Part shown: positions 7,982-16,401 of the stretch, piece after piece
Position numbering within the stretch: the stretch's first letter is position 1
Layout: every line of letters begins with the position of its first letter
IMG/VR virus record: IMGVR_UViG_3300030388_000598
Location: 1 to 25,363 of that record
Direction: 5' to 3' (one strand)
DNA from: a virus
DNA: 25,363 nt
The notes under the pieces: model-generated
Seen by the model: only the letters and a program-made list of their open reading frames with translations
Database searches by the model: none
What the model was told of the DNA's origin: nothing
Translations under genes and position numbers: made by a program

Positions 7982-8803
7982 ATGAACACTAACATGGAAA
8001 AATTTATAAACTTTAAACAACTTGATGTTGTTAAGACGGGAACATCTACAGCAAATGGTGATGCTTCTTTAACATTAACCGATAGTGCTGCGGTTTTTAC
8101 ACAGCTTGTATTGCCTCATGCTATTGTATGGGATAGAACTACAGACAGAAAGTACCTTGTAACAGCAGTAACTTCAGACACAGTTTTGGCTCTTGAGTCT
8201 ATAGGTGTGGATACTGGTACAGGTATCCCAGATGCAACTGCTTACTTTATCTATATGCCAGAGTATACTGTGAGACAAGCAGGGACTGCTGACGGAACAG
8301 GAAGTTTTCAGTTGATTGATACTGGGGTAGACTTTGTAACTGCTGGTGTAAAGGTAGGGGACTATGCTTTAGATATAACAGCGGCTGTAACAGCTAAGGT
8401 AACTGCGGTGACGCCTACTATCTTAACGGTAGACACAGACACATTTTTAGGTGGAGATGCCTACTTAGTGTACAGCGAGGGTGCTAATGACCTTGACGTT
8501 ATAATGAGGTCTGCTGACGTTGCTGACGTTTCAAATGCTGCAACAGATTCTTCTATTGTCAACGTTACCTATGAGTCATCAGTGTCATCAGTGGTAAAGA
8601 TTGATTACGCATACTCTTCTACTGTTGGAAGTAATTCTGATATGAGGGGTGCTGTTCAAGATGCTATAGTAGAATCACTAGAGACTGCATGGCCAAATGT
8701 AACATATGACTTTCCAGGACTTTTAAACCCTGCCGTTGCTGTTACTAATGCAACCTGGCTTGGTGGAAGAAATTATTTCTTCTTACGGATACAGAAAGTA
8801 TAA
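7982..8803 (+). CDS. MEKF-family protein 3, enlarged by two inserted beta modules
   Basis: Third paralogue, 273 residues. The family N-terminus MEKFINFKQL begins at residue 5, so the true start may be the ATG at 7994 rather than 7982. The family C-terminal half (VVKIDYAYSSTVGSNSD through SLETAWPNVTYDFP) appears only after about residue 200. Between them lie two related modules of about 70 residues (18-91 and 98-164). Each runs Gly-Thr ... Asp-x-x-x-x-Phe-Thr ... Val ... Leu-Val/Lys-Val-Thr-Ala-Val-Thr ... Asp-Ala-Tyr-(Phe/Leu)-(Ile/Val)-Tyr. The protein is therefore a small domain interrupted by a beta insertion, which would project if the family coats the capsid. The predicted start lies 2 bases after the previous stop. 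Function is inferred from the paralogues. Confidence 0.75.
   Translation: MNTNMEKFINFKQLDVVKTGTSTANGDASLTLTDSAAVFTQLVLPHAIVWDRTTDRKYLVTAVTSDTVLALESIGVDTGTGIPDATAYFIYMPEYTVRQAGTADGTGSFQLIDTGVDFVTAGVKVGDYALDITAAVTAKVTAVTPTILTVDTDTFLGGDAYLVYSEGANDLDVIMRSADVADVSNAATDSSIVNVTYESSVSSVVKIDYAYSSTVGSNSDMRGAVQDAIVESLETAWPNVTYDFPGLLNPAVAVTNATWLGGRNYFFLRIQKV
8033..8473 (+). repeat. Tandem beta modules inside MEKF protein 3
   Basis: Protein-level repeat: copy 1 at about 8033-8254 and copy 2 at about 8273-8473. Shared features in order are an N-terminal Gly-Thr/Asn-Gly segment, Leu-x-Asp-(Ser/Thr)-x-x-x-Phe, a strand ending at a Asp/Thr turn, (L/K)VTAVT, and DA-Tyr-(F/L)-(I/V)-Tyr. Similar modules are visible at 9539-9769 and 12818-13039 in other virion genes. 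Confidence 0.6.
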
Positions 8804-8830
8804 CTAAAAAAAATATAAAATTATAAAAAA

Positions 8831-9109
8831 ATGGAAAAATTTATCAAGGTTACAAATGCTCCTATCACTAATCAATTGATTAGTCTTAACGGAATAAAAT
8901 CAATCGCTACAGCAAATGCAACAGCAACTACTGTTGTTGTTAAGTACGTGGACGGAACTGCTACTACGGTAACAACTGCTGTTCAGGTTGCTCATGATGT
9001 GTACACATCTATACTAGATGCTGCTGCGGAAGCGTTATCTACAAGCTGGACAAAACCAATGTACTCTCTTGCTTTACCTAAGGCTGTGACAAGCATTTTA
9101 AATGCTTAA
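8831..9109 (+). CDS. MEKF-family small protein 4
   Basis: Fourth paralogue, 92 residues, beginning MEKFIKVTNAPITNQLISLN. It contains the strand ATTVVVKYVDGTATTVTTA, a helix with ALSTSWT and the end VTSILNA, so it is closest in size and pattern to copy 1. The leader before the ATG is almost pure A/T (aaaattataaaaaaATG), with no Shine-Dalgarno sequence. A strong hairpin terminator follows 26 bases after the stop, closing the array. As with the others, a small abundant capsid-surface role is an inference from position and tandem expansion. Confidence 0.75.
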   Translation: MEKFIKVTNAPITNQLISLNGIKSIATANATATTVVVKYVDGTATTVTTAVQVAHDVYTSILDAAAEALSTSWTKPMYSLALPKAVTSILNA

Positions 9110-9135
9110 CTAACTTAGCGTCACACTTAAGAACT

Positions 9136-9170
9136 AGAGGTCTACTAAAAAAGTAGGCCTCTTTTTTTTT
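9136..9170 (+). terminator. Rho-independent terminator closing the MEKF array
   Basis: Stem AGAGGTCTACT (9136-9146) with AGTAGGCCTCT (9152-9162), 11 pairs including one T-G wobble, loop AAAAA, then T at 9162-9170. It is immediately followed by a promoter-like TATCTTTG, so a terminator and a promoter are abutted at this boundary. Confidence 0.9.
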
Positions 9171-9171
9171 G

Positions 9172-9181
9172 TTATCTTTGT
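9172..9181 (+). promoter_or_regulatory. Promoter element before the connector/tail operon
   Basis: Second copy of the 10-mer TTATCTTTGT, containing TATCTTTG (9173-9180), a Bacteroidetes -7 match. It begins right at the end of the terminator T run. Transcription near 9184 would give a leader of about 16 bases before the ATG at 9200. No -33 TTG is visible at the usual distance, because that region is occupied by the terminator hairpin. Confidence 0.6.
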
Positions 9182-9199
9182 AGCAAATGTTTATGTAAT

Positions 9200-10162
9200 A
9201 TGTCAGCATCAATAAATGAAGTAAGAAATACTGTATTAGCTATAGCGAATAAAAATAACTACGGATATATATCACCACAAGATTTTAACCTTTACGCACA
9301 GCAGGCTCAGATGGATATGTTTGAGGACTACTTCTATTCGTACAACAACTGGATACAGAGGCAGAACGCCCGTCAATCAGGTACAGGATATGCGGATATA
9401 GAGAAGGGACTGGTTGAGGTAATAGATAGTTTTTCTACACAGGTTTTTTTAGCACAGGCTAACGCTAATACGTTCTCACTACCAAGTGACTACTACCTTG
9501 TTAATAAATTATTTTATTATTCCACACCTTTATTTACGGGGAGTATAACTGGTACTGCTACAGGTAATACTGTTACAGACTTTTCTAAGGTTGCTTTATG
9601 GACAAACATTCCAAACTCAAACCCAACACCACCAATAGGTAGTATTATAGTTAACACAACCACACTACAGGAGGCGTATATAACAAGAGTGGATGCACCT
9701 AACACAGGTACAATATCCGTTAGTTCCGCAATATTTTCTATAGGTGACGAGTATGTTATTTATTCAGATACAAAAATTAGGGAGGTAGAAAGAGTTAACC
9801 AAAGTAAAATATTTTTACTAACTAACTCAATGTTAACAGCACCTACAAAGACATACCCTGCGTATGTATTAGACGGTAACACTATCACAGTATACCCTAC
9901 AACAATAACAAACGCAGGTGCAATAAGATCACAGTACATAAGATACCCCTTTGCTCCTAAGTGGACATTTATAGATGTCGGTGTAGGTGAGCCAATCTTT
10001 AATGCAACACAGCCTGACTTCCAAGACTTTGAGTTACCTGACTCTGATGAGCCTACGCTTATTGCAAAGATATGTCAGTACGTTGGTATAGAGATTAGAG
10101 AAGCTGACGTATATAATTTCGGAAAGGCTGAAGAGAATAGTGACACACAAGAAACAAGTTAG
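9200..10162 (+). CDS. Connector/ring-type tail protein with an inserted beta module
   Basis: Probable component of the ring stack below the portal. The 320 residues begin with a helical N-terminus (SINEVRNTVLAIANKNNYGY, then QDFNLYAQQAQMDMFEDYFY, about 4-46), a block I recall from crAss-like ring proteins. Residues about 114-190 form a beta module (GTATGNTVTDFSKV ... IGDEYVIYSD) resembling the modules in MEKF protein 3. After it comes a connector-like region (RSQYIRYPFAPKW) and an acidic C-terminus (DSDEPTLIAK). The next gene starts 2 bases after the TAG stop. Position before a gp4/gp11-like protein and the nozzle-like gene supports a portal-proximal role. Which ring it forms cannot be read from the sequence. 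Confidence 0.65.
   Translation: MSASINEVRNTVLAIANKNNYGYISPQDFNLYAQQAQMDMFEDYFYSYNNWIQRQNARQSGTGYADIEKGLVEVIDSFSTQVFLAQANANTFSLPSDYYLVNKLFYYSTPLFTGSITGTATGNTVTDFSKVALWTNIPNSNPTPPIGSIIVNTTTLQEAYITRVDAPNTGTISVSSAIFSIGDEYVIYSDTKIREVERVNQSKIFLLTNSMLTAPTKTYPAYVLDGNTITVYPTTITNAGAIRSQYIRYPFAPKWTFIDVGVGEPIFNATQPDFQDFELPDSDEPTLIAKICQYVGIEIREADVYNFGKAEENSDTQETS
9539..9769 (+). repeat. Beta module related to those in MEKF protein 3
   Basis: Residues about 114-190 of the ring-type protein: GTATGNTVTDFSKV, then PPIGSIIVNTT, AYITRVDAP, TISVSSAIFSIGDEYVIYSD. The order of Gly/Thr start, VTDF, (V/I)G(D/S)xx(V/L), central strand and Gly-Asp-x-Tyr-x-(I/V)-Tyr end matches the modules at 8273-8473 and 12818-13039. 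Confidence 0.55.
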
Positions 10163-10164
10163 AT

Positions 10165-11085
10165 ATGGCATATATTACAGACTATCAATACTACGAGAAC
10201 GGACAGACCGTTCCAACAGATGCTAACTGGGGTTCGTACCAATACGTTACCTTAGAGGATATTGTAAACAACTTTATGTTAATGCATCAGGGTAACAATG
10301 AAATTATAAACAACATAAACAGATACCAAGTTTTATTTCACGCAAAGAGAGGGATACAGGAGTTGAACTACGATGCGATGAAGGAGGTAAAGATATTGGA
10401 GCTTCAGGTATGTGACCAGCTACGATTTGTTTTACCTCAAGACTATGTAAATTGGGTTAGAATATCTAAGGAGGAGAACGGTATGTTGTTCCCGATGACT
10501 GAGAATATTCAGACAAACTGGAGTGGGGCGTACCTACAGGATAATGACTGTCAAATACTTTTTGATATAGACGGAAACGTACTAAAGCCTGACAACTCAT
10601 TCTTTGACAGACAGAGGTTAGATGGTCAGCAGAAGAATATGTATCTAGGAGATGGACCATATAACGGTCAAGAGGGTTACAATATAGATGGTAACTGGTA
10701 CTTTGATTACAACATAGGTGCTAGGTTTGGTTTAAACACAGAGACAGCGAACGTTAACCCCACCTTCAGTATTAATAAGAAGGGTGGTGTAATTAACTTT
10801 ACGTCAGGTATGTCAGGAAAACTTGTGGTTTTAGAATATATCTCTGACGGACTAGAGTCGGGAGATGATTCTAGCGTAAGTGTTAATAAGTTATTCGAGG
10901 CATTTATATATGCTTACATAAAATACTCTATATTGAACGGTCGTTATGGTGTACAGGAGTACGTTATAAACAGGGCAAGAAAAGATAAGTCATCACTTCT
11001 TCGTAATGCAAAGCTAAGGCTAAGTAACATTCACCCTGGTAGACTACTACAAAACATGAGAGGGCAAAACAAATTAATTAAATAG
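10165..11085 (+). CDS. Head-tail connector / adaptor (P22 gp4 / T7 gp11-like)
   Basis: Probable adaptor that docks the tail nozzle to the portal. It has 306 residues. The recognisable part is HAKRGIQELNYDAMKEVKIL, then DQLRFVLPQDYVNWVRISKE (about 53-108), typical of the gp4/gp11-type adaptor: an N-terminal helical bundle followed by a strand and the LPxDYVxW turn. The middle is Asn/Asp/Gly-rich (residues about 130-200) and the C-terminal half returns to helices (LFEAFIYAYIKYSILNGRYG), ending in a basic tail. The gene lies 2 bases after the preceding one and 1 base before the nozzle-like gene, so the three are one tightly packed unit. The adaptor family is likely; the precise homologue is inferred from gene order. 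Confidence 0.7.
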   Translation: MAYITDYQYYENGQTVPTDANWGSYQYVTLEDIVNNFMLMHQGNNEIINNINRYQVLFHAKRGIQELNYDAMKEVKILELQVCDQLRFVLPQDYVNWVRISKEENGMLFPMTENIQTNWSGAYLQDNDCQILFDIDGNVLKPDNSFFDRQRLDGQQKNMYLGDGPYNGQEGYNIDGNWYFDYNIGARFGLNTETANVNPTFSINKKGGVINFTSGMSGKLVVLEYISDGLESGDDSSVSVNKLFEAFIYAYIKYSILNGRYGVQEYVINRARKDKSSLLRNAKLRLSNIHPGRLLQNMRGQNKLIK

Positions 11086-11086
11086 G

Positions 11087-14000
11087 ATGGCTCAAACAAG
11101 AACAGACTTTATAGCAGGTAAGATGAACAAGAGCGTTGATGAACGTTTAGTTCCACCTGGACAATATATAGATGCACTTAATGTTAGGCTTGGTTCAACG
11201 GAGGGTACAGAGATAGGTGCGGTAGAAAACTCTAAGGGTAACTCTAAGTTGACTCAGCTAGAGTACGCAGGTGCTCCTTTAACAGGAGAGGTCAGAACTA
11301 TAGGTTGTTTTGAGGATGGTATCAATGAGACTATATATTGGTTTATTCATAACGAAAACAATCCTCTCTCTACAATTACAGGGGTAGTGGATATGATTGT
11401 TTCCTTTAATACCAATACCAATACACTTACATATCATGTAGTTACGGTTTCTTTACTTAACTTTAGTTTCTCAAACTTAATTACAGGGGTATCAAAAATT
11501 GAGAACCTATTATTTTTTACCGATGACTTAAACCCTCCAAGGTTAATAAATGTAAAAAGAAATTACGCACAACCCATTGGTATTAATGACCAAATTGAGG
11601 AGGAGGATATTGGTGTAATTGTTAAGCCTCCAGGGTTTGAGGACTACGATACAGTAGCCCCTCTTGGGACACCTCATATAGAATTTTTAAGTATACCTGG
11701 TGAAGAAAATTATATGGACACTAGGTTCTTATCGTTTGCTTACAGGTATAGATACGAAGACGGTGAGTATAGTGCAACGTCTTTATTTTCAACCCCTGCT
11801 TTTCAGCCTCTATCATTTCAATTAAGTTTACAAAACTATTGGAACGAGGGTATGCAGAACTTGTATAACGCATGTAATATTACTTTCTCTACAGGAAGTA
11901 GTCGTGTAAAAGAAATAGACCTTCTATATAAGCAGTCTACGTCTAATGTTATATATGTAATTAAAAGATATGTTAAAGATCAATATGGTTGGGGTGATAA
12001 TAACTTTCAAACTACTCAGTTTTCTAACAGCGAGATATACACAACTCTTGGCTCTGATGAACTGCTAAGACTTTATGATAATGTACCTAGGCTAGCTAAG
12101 GCTCAAACTATTCAAGGAAACCGTCTCATGTACGGAAACTATGTTGACGGATATGATATAACTAGCACCGAGGGTGGTACAGATATTTTCATAGACTATA
12201 GATTAAAAGGAATCAGCAGGGAGATAGGTGGTGTGGACTTAGGAAACTTAAGCCCACAGAACCCTACAATATCTACGGGGACTTATAATATAGACCCTGT
12301 AAATTTAAACAAATCAGTAAATGGTTCTGTATTAAATTGGGATTTAAGTGGACTTATACCTACTGGATCTACAAACATAACAGCAGGAACTACTATAAAT
12401 TTTACTTTTCAAATAGAACAGATTATTAGTCCAGATTGTACATCAATAGGTACAAATTCTGAGTGTAGTAATACTTCACTTCAGTCACCATCACCCTTTG
12501 ATATATCTATATCTTTTACTTGTCAACAACCATATCCCAGTGTAGATGACTTACTAAGTGACACATTATTTATAAGTAGGTTTGGACAGAGTGTGGTTCA
12601 AAATGCTAGCACATCTCCTCCACCTCAAGGACTATACCCTTGTGATAATAGTGGGGCGGGAGGTACGTTGAGTGATAAATTTTATTTAGCTGCAGAAAGC
12701 CCAATGGCTGGTTCAGAGTTGCAATTAGTTTACGGTAGTGTTAACAACGAATGCTCAACGGCTAGTATGGATACAAACCCATTCCCAACCGTATGTGGCA
12801 CAACTGTATTAAATTTTGGTACTACTGACGGGGCTAGTACAGGTGAGTTAACAAACACTTCGTTTGACTTTAGTACTCTTACAGGTATAAGTGTTGGTGA
12901 CATTGTTACAGACACGACAACAGGAGAGCAAGCTACAATAACTGCTATACCAGGTGCAGGAGGTAACAATACTATTGCGATAACTAACTTGAACGGTGGA
13001 ATAACAACGCTACAAGAAAGTGGTACGTCTTATGAAATTACACCCGCAGATGCTACCACACCATTTTGTCTACCTGATGGTTTTGAATATAACCATACTC
13101 CTGGTGCAAGTACATTTACTTTACAGGTACCTGCAACACAATACTTTTTTGCAGACGGTACAGCAAGTAATAACACAGCAACAGCGTTTAGATATTATAA
13201 TTTTAGAGCTTTTAACTGCACAGCGTTCTTTACGCTTCAACCATACTCAGGGAGCTTACACTCTAATAGAGACTATGAGGTAGGCGTGGTATATATGGAT
13301 GAGTATGGCAGGGCTTCTACTGTGCTTACAAGTGCTAATAACACGTTGTTTTTTGGTGCAGCAACATCCGTAAATAGAAATCAAATACAGGTTACCCTTT
13401 CTAATATACCTCCTTATTGGGCAAAGAAGTATAAGTTTGTAGTGAAGCCAAGTCAAGGTACATACGAAACTATATATTCTAACACATTTTTTAGACCTAA
13501 CGGTTCAGCTACAGAAACTTCAGGGCTACCTATTTTAACTAATGACCCTAGTCAAGTATGGTTTAAGTTAGAGGGACAAAACAGTAACATACTACAGATA
13601 GGAGATGAACTTACGGTTAAGCAAGATAGTGATGGACCCGTATTAAATCAACCTACTTCTGTAGTGTTAGATATACAAGCGTTCTCAGGTAAAGGAATAA
13701 CATCTATATCTTTAGCTGGTTTGTATATGAAACTAAGGCCTGATGGTTGGGTGGCTAATGTTCCTGATGATGCATACTACTTTTATGGAACTAATTCAGA
13801 GATTAGATATCTAAATGATGGTAATAGTTATATTCCTCAGCTTATTTGGCAAGGTGGTGATGCTATAGCTTATGGGGGCTTAAATTCTTACCCATTAAAT
13901 GATGTTAATAACGTTCCTTACAGTATACCTGTAGGATCATCTATAACAATTAAGATATCTGTTTGGAGGGGTGGTAACAAGTGTAGACGAAGACTTACGT

Positions 14001-16387
14001 ACTCTAGAACATTTGTCTCTTCAGCAGACTATGCTAATTTTCATGCATGGGCCATAGGTGATGACTTGGAATCAAGAATATATACCCCATACGATAACGA
14101 GGATACAATTGGGGTATCGGAAAATGATGGGTTATCTCTTACTTTTATTCCTAATTTAGTAACAACTCAAGTTCCTACGAGTACAGATCTACAAGCCTTA
14201 ACTGTAGCTCCATCCCCTTGGGATAATTTTTCTTTAAATATACCTCCCACACCTAATCTTCAGGTTTCTTTACGGATATGTACTAACGCTACTGGTGGTT
14301 TATTTATGGCCTTAAGTGCTGGTATTGGTGATTGTGCAGAGTTTAATTTTGGAGATACAGGATTGTTTTTTCCTCACGCATCGTTAACAATAGAGGTTAG
14401 AAGAGTTACGGGTACATTTGTTTTTGAAACAAAACCTCAAGAGGCAGACCCTAACTTATTTTATGATGCCTCAGATTTATTAGAAATAGAACCTGAATTA
14501 CCTGGTACTCAAGCGTTTCATAAAGCTAAAAGAAATTTTAACCCACTAGATGAGGCTTATAATCTGCCTGATGGAGACCAAGACCAGTCATCAACGGTGG
14601 CTTTAGTTACAACGCTAGACGCTCAAAACTGTTACACCTTTTCTAATGGTGTAGAGAGCTACAAGATATACGACAGCCCTGCAGGTAAATCATTTAATTT
14701 AGGGGAGAGAACAATGGCTGTATCTAACCAAGACTTTAAGGAGGCAGATAGGTTTGCAAGTGTAACATATAGCGGTGTGTTTAGAGAGAACGCTAACATT
14801 AATAACCTAAATGAATTTAATTTAGGTTTAGTTAACTATAGAGACTATGAGACAATTTTTGGTCCTATACAGTTAATGCACGCTAGGCGTACAGATGTCT
14901 TAACATTACAGGAGGATAGGATAACATATATCATGGTGGACAAAGATATTATTAGTGATGCCGTTGGCGGTGGTGCTATTGTTTCTACACCACAAGTATT
15001 AGGAAAGCAGATTGCTAGAATTGAGGAGTATGGTATTAGTTTTAACCCAGAGAGTTTTGTGGCTTGGGGTTCTGATATGTTCTTTACAGACGTTAAGCGT
15101 GGTGCTGTTATAAACCTTAAAGGGGCTAGTCAAGGATCAGACCAACTACAAGTAATTTCTAGGTTTGGTATGAACTCATGGTTTAGAGACTCGTTTAACA
15201 CGCAGCTTACCACGCAAAAACTAGGGGCGTATGATCCTTACATGGATGAATATGTTTTAGGGACTAACTTGATAAAGGTGCCTGTGCCTTTAAATCTTGT
15301 ACCTTGTGGTCAGCAAGGACAACATGACAGGTCTTCTCAGATTATAAGTTATGATGTAGACTTAGGAAACGTTATTGGTCAGGTAGATGTAGTATACGGT
15401 GTAACGTTAGGCTCTGTAGATATAACTGTTACATGGAACGGAAACGTTTCATCGGTTACAGCTAATACGGCAGGAACCTTAAGTTTTCAAAAAACTTTAA
15501 ATACTCCAACTTTATGTTCTATATTAATTACACCTAGCGAGCCTTCAAGCTATACTATAAATGTAAATTGTCCTGAAGAAAAAGAGGTAAGGGTAATTCA
15601 GGTAGTAAGAAATAGTCCAAACTATGCCTCACAGTCTATACACACAAACTACAGTTGGACAAACGGAAATATAACAAGCCCATCTACAGGGTTTTCTTCT
15701 GCCAACTTAGTACTTCTTCAGCCTTCAGAGTATGAAGAGAGTATAGGAGTCAGATCTGTGGGAGTTTTCCCTTATTCAGGGACAGACATAACGCTTAGAA
15801 CAGAAAAATACGGTAGTGATGATTTTGATTTTAATCCTACGTATCACACGTTTAGAATACTATCATCTAATACACTGTATAATAATAATACAGCAGAGGT
15901 AAATTCTTTAATAGCAGCGAGTTCTATAATAGCACCTGTAAGTAATCCTTCTACGGGAGTAAATCAAGCAACAGCTACTAGCTTTAGTATGCCTGACGCT
16001 AACCTATACCTATACCTTATATGGGACTTTACTCAGATAACAAAACAGGAGGTATGTTTTTGTACAGCTCCATCTAGTATAGAAGAAGTTTGCTGCACGT
16101 GTACAGGTATATGTAAGAATGTATTTATAGGTCCAAATACAGCGTCTATAGACCAAGCCTGTACTACAGATGTAGACTCACCTCAGGTAGGAAGTAATAA
16201 TGTTTCATTCCTTGGTAATGGATCTATACCAACTATTGGAGATATTATCTACAATAGTAATAACTGTGGCCTACCTGTACGAACAGGGGGATTCTATATA
16301 GTAAGTGCAGTATCGCCTTCTATACTACCTAAAACTTATGTTGAAATTAATAATTCAGGGATAGTAATATCATCAGGAACATGTTAA
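11087..16387 (+). CDS. Giant tail nozzle ('muzzle')-like protein
   Basis: Probable tail nozzle at the distal end of the connector. At 1766 residues it is the longest complete gene here. The N-terminus (FIAGKMNKSVDERLVPPGQY, about 8-27, then DALNVRLGSTEG) resembles the start of T7 gp12/P22 gp10-type nozzles. FFTDDLNPPRLINVKRNYA near residue 145 and LGAYDPYMDEYVLGTN near 1380 are blocks I recognise in crAss-like muzzle proteins. A Thr/Ser/Cys-rich insertion (about 400-720) includes a beta module at 12818-13039. The C-terminal 200 residues contain a beta domain (YLYLIWDF), a six-cysteine cluster (codons 1657-1676) and a 53-residue cysteine-ended module (from 16226). No start ambiguity: the ATG follows the adaptor stop by 1 base. 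Adhesin-like elements may be fused to the C-terminus. Confidence 0.75.
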   Translation: MAQTRTDFIAGKMNKSVDERLVPPGQYIDALNVRLGSTEGTEIGAVENSKGNSKLTQLEYAGAPLTGEVRTIGCFEDGINETIYWFIHNENNPLSTITGVVDMIVSFNTNTNTLTYHVVTVSLLNFSFSNLITGVSKIENLLFFTDDLNPPRLINVKRNYAQPIGINDQIEEEDIGVIVKPPGFEDYDTVAPLGTPHIEFLSIPGEENYMDTRFLSFAYRYRYEDGEYSATSLFSTPAFQPLSFQLSLQNYWNEGMQNLYNACNITFSTGSSRVKEIDLLYKQSTSNVIYVIKRYVKDQYGWGDNNFQTTQFSNSEIYTTLGSDELLRLYDNVPRLAKAQTIQGNRLMYGNYVDGYDITSTEGGTDIFIDYRLKGISREIGGVDLGNLSPQNPTISTGTYNIDPVNLNKSVNGSVLNWDLSGLIPTGSTNITAGTTINFTFQIEQIISPDCTSIGTNSECSNTSLQSPSPFDISISFTCQQPYPSVDDLLSDTLFISRFGQSVVQNASTSPPPQGLYPCDNSGAGGTLSDKFYLAAESPMAGSELQLVYGSVNNECSTASMDTNPFPTVCGTTVLNFGTTDGASTGELTNTSFDFSTLTGISVGDIVTDTTTGEQATITAIPGAGGNNTIAITNLNGGITTLQESGTSYEITPADATTPFCLPDGFEYNHTPGASTFTLQVPATQYFFADGTASNNTATAFRYYNFRAFNCTAFFTLQPYSGSLHSNRDYEVGVVYMDEYGRASTVLTSANNTLFFGAATSVNRNQIQVTLSNIPPYWAKKYKFVVKPSQGTYETIYSNTFFRPNGSATETSGLPILTNDPSQVWFKLEGQNSNILQIGDELTVKQDSDGPVLNQPTSVVLDIQAFSGKGITSISLAGLYMKLRPDGWVANVPDDAYYFYGTNSEIRYLNDGNSYIPQLIWQGGDAIAYGGLNSYPLNDVNNVPYSIPVGSSITIKISVWRGGNKCRRRLTYSRTFVSSADYANFHAWAIGDDLESRIYTPYDNEDTIGVSENDGLSLTFIPNLVTTQVPTSTDLQALTVAPSPWDNFSLNIPPTPNLQVSLRICTNATGGLFMALSAGIGDCAEFNFGDTGLFFPHASLTIEVRRVTGTFVFETKPQEADPNLFYDASDLLEIEPELPGTQAFHKAKRNFNPLDEAYNLPDGDQDQSSTVALVTTLDAQNCYTFSNGVESYKIYDSPAGKSFNLGERTMAVSNQDFKEADRFASVTYSGVFRENANINNLNEFNLGLVNYRDYETIFGPIQLMHARRTDVLTLQEDRITYIMVDKDIISDAVGGGAIVSTPQVLGKQIARIEEYGISFNPESFVAWGSDMFFTDVKRGAVINLKGASQGSDQLQVISRFGMNSWFRDSFNTQLTTQKLGAYDPYMDEYVLGTNLIKVPVPLNLVPCGQQGQHDRSSQIISYDVDLGNVIGQVDVVYGVTLGSVDITVTWNGNVSSVTANTAGTLSFQKTLNTPTLCSILITPSEPSSYTINVNCPEEKEVRVIQVVRNSPNYASQSIHTNYSWTNGNITSPSTGFSSANLVLLQPSEYEESIGVRSVGVFPYSGTDITLRTEKYGSDDFDFNPTYHTFRILSSNTLYNNNTAEVNSLIAASSIIAPVSNPSTGVNQATATSFSMPDANLYLYLIWDFTQITKQEVCFCTAPSSIEEVCCTCTGICKNVFIGPNTASIDQACTTDVDSPQVGSNNVSFLGNGSIPTIGDIIYNSNNCGLPVRTGGFYIVSAVSPSILPKTYVEINNSGIVISSGTC
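12818..13039 (+). repeat. Beta module inside the nozzle-like protein
   Basis: Residues about 578-651: TTDGASTGELTNTSFDFSTL, then GISVGDIVTDTTTGEQATIT, then a strand pair ending GTSYEI. The VGDxVxDxTTGxxATIT core matches the VGDYALDITAAVTAKVT core of MEKF protein 3 (8273-8473). Confidence 0.55.
16055..16114 (+). other. Six-cysteine cluster near the C-terminus of the nozzle-like protein
   Basis: Within 20 codons the protein has C-F-C, then after nine residues C-C-T-C, then after three residues C (residues 1657, 1659, 1669, 1670, 1672, 1676). Such density is unlike the rest of the large proteins upstream and suggests a metal site or a disulphide knot. Confidence 0.6.
16226..16384 (+). repeat. 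Cysteine-ended module, copy a
   Basis: The last 53 residues of the nozzle-like protein: GDIIYNSNNCGLPVRTGGFY, a strand, then YVEINNSGIVISSGTC at the very C-terminus. It shares its plan with 16438-16572 and 17221-17370: (I/V)(Y/F) + turn + Leu-Pro/Ala + Gly-x-Tyr + spacer + Gly/Ser-(I/V)-V + terminal Cys. Confidence 0.5.
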
Positions 16388-16401
16388 ATAATAAATAAAA
16401 T

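Noticed and set aside
13020-13283. Plus-strand frame of 87 codons
   Set aside because: Alternative frame inside the nozzle-like gene, with no leader signal and no recognised motif.
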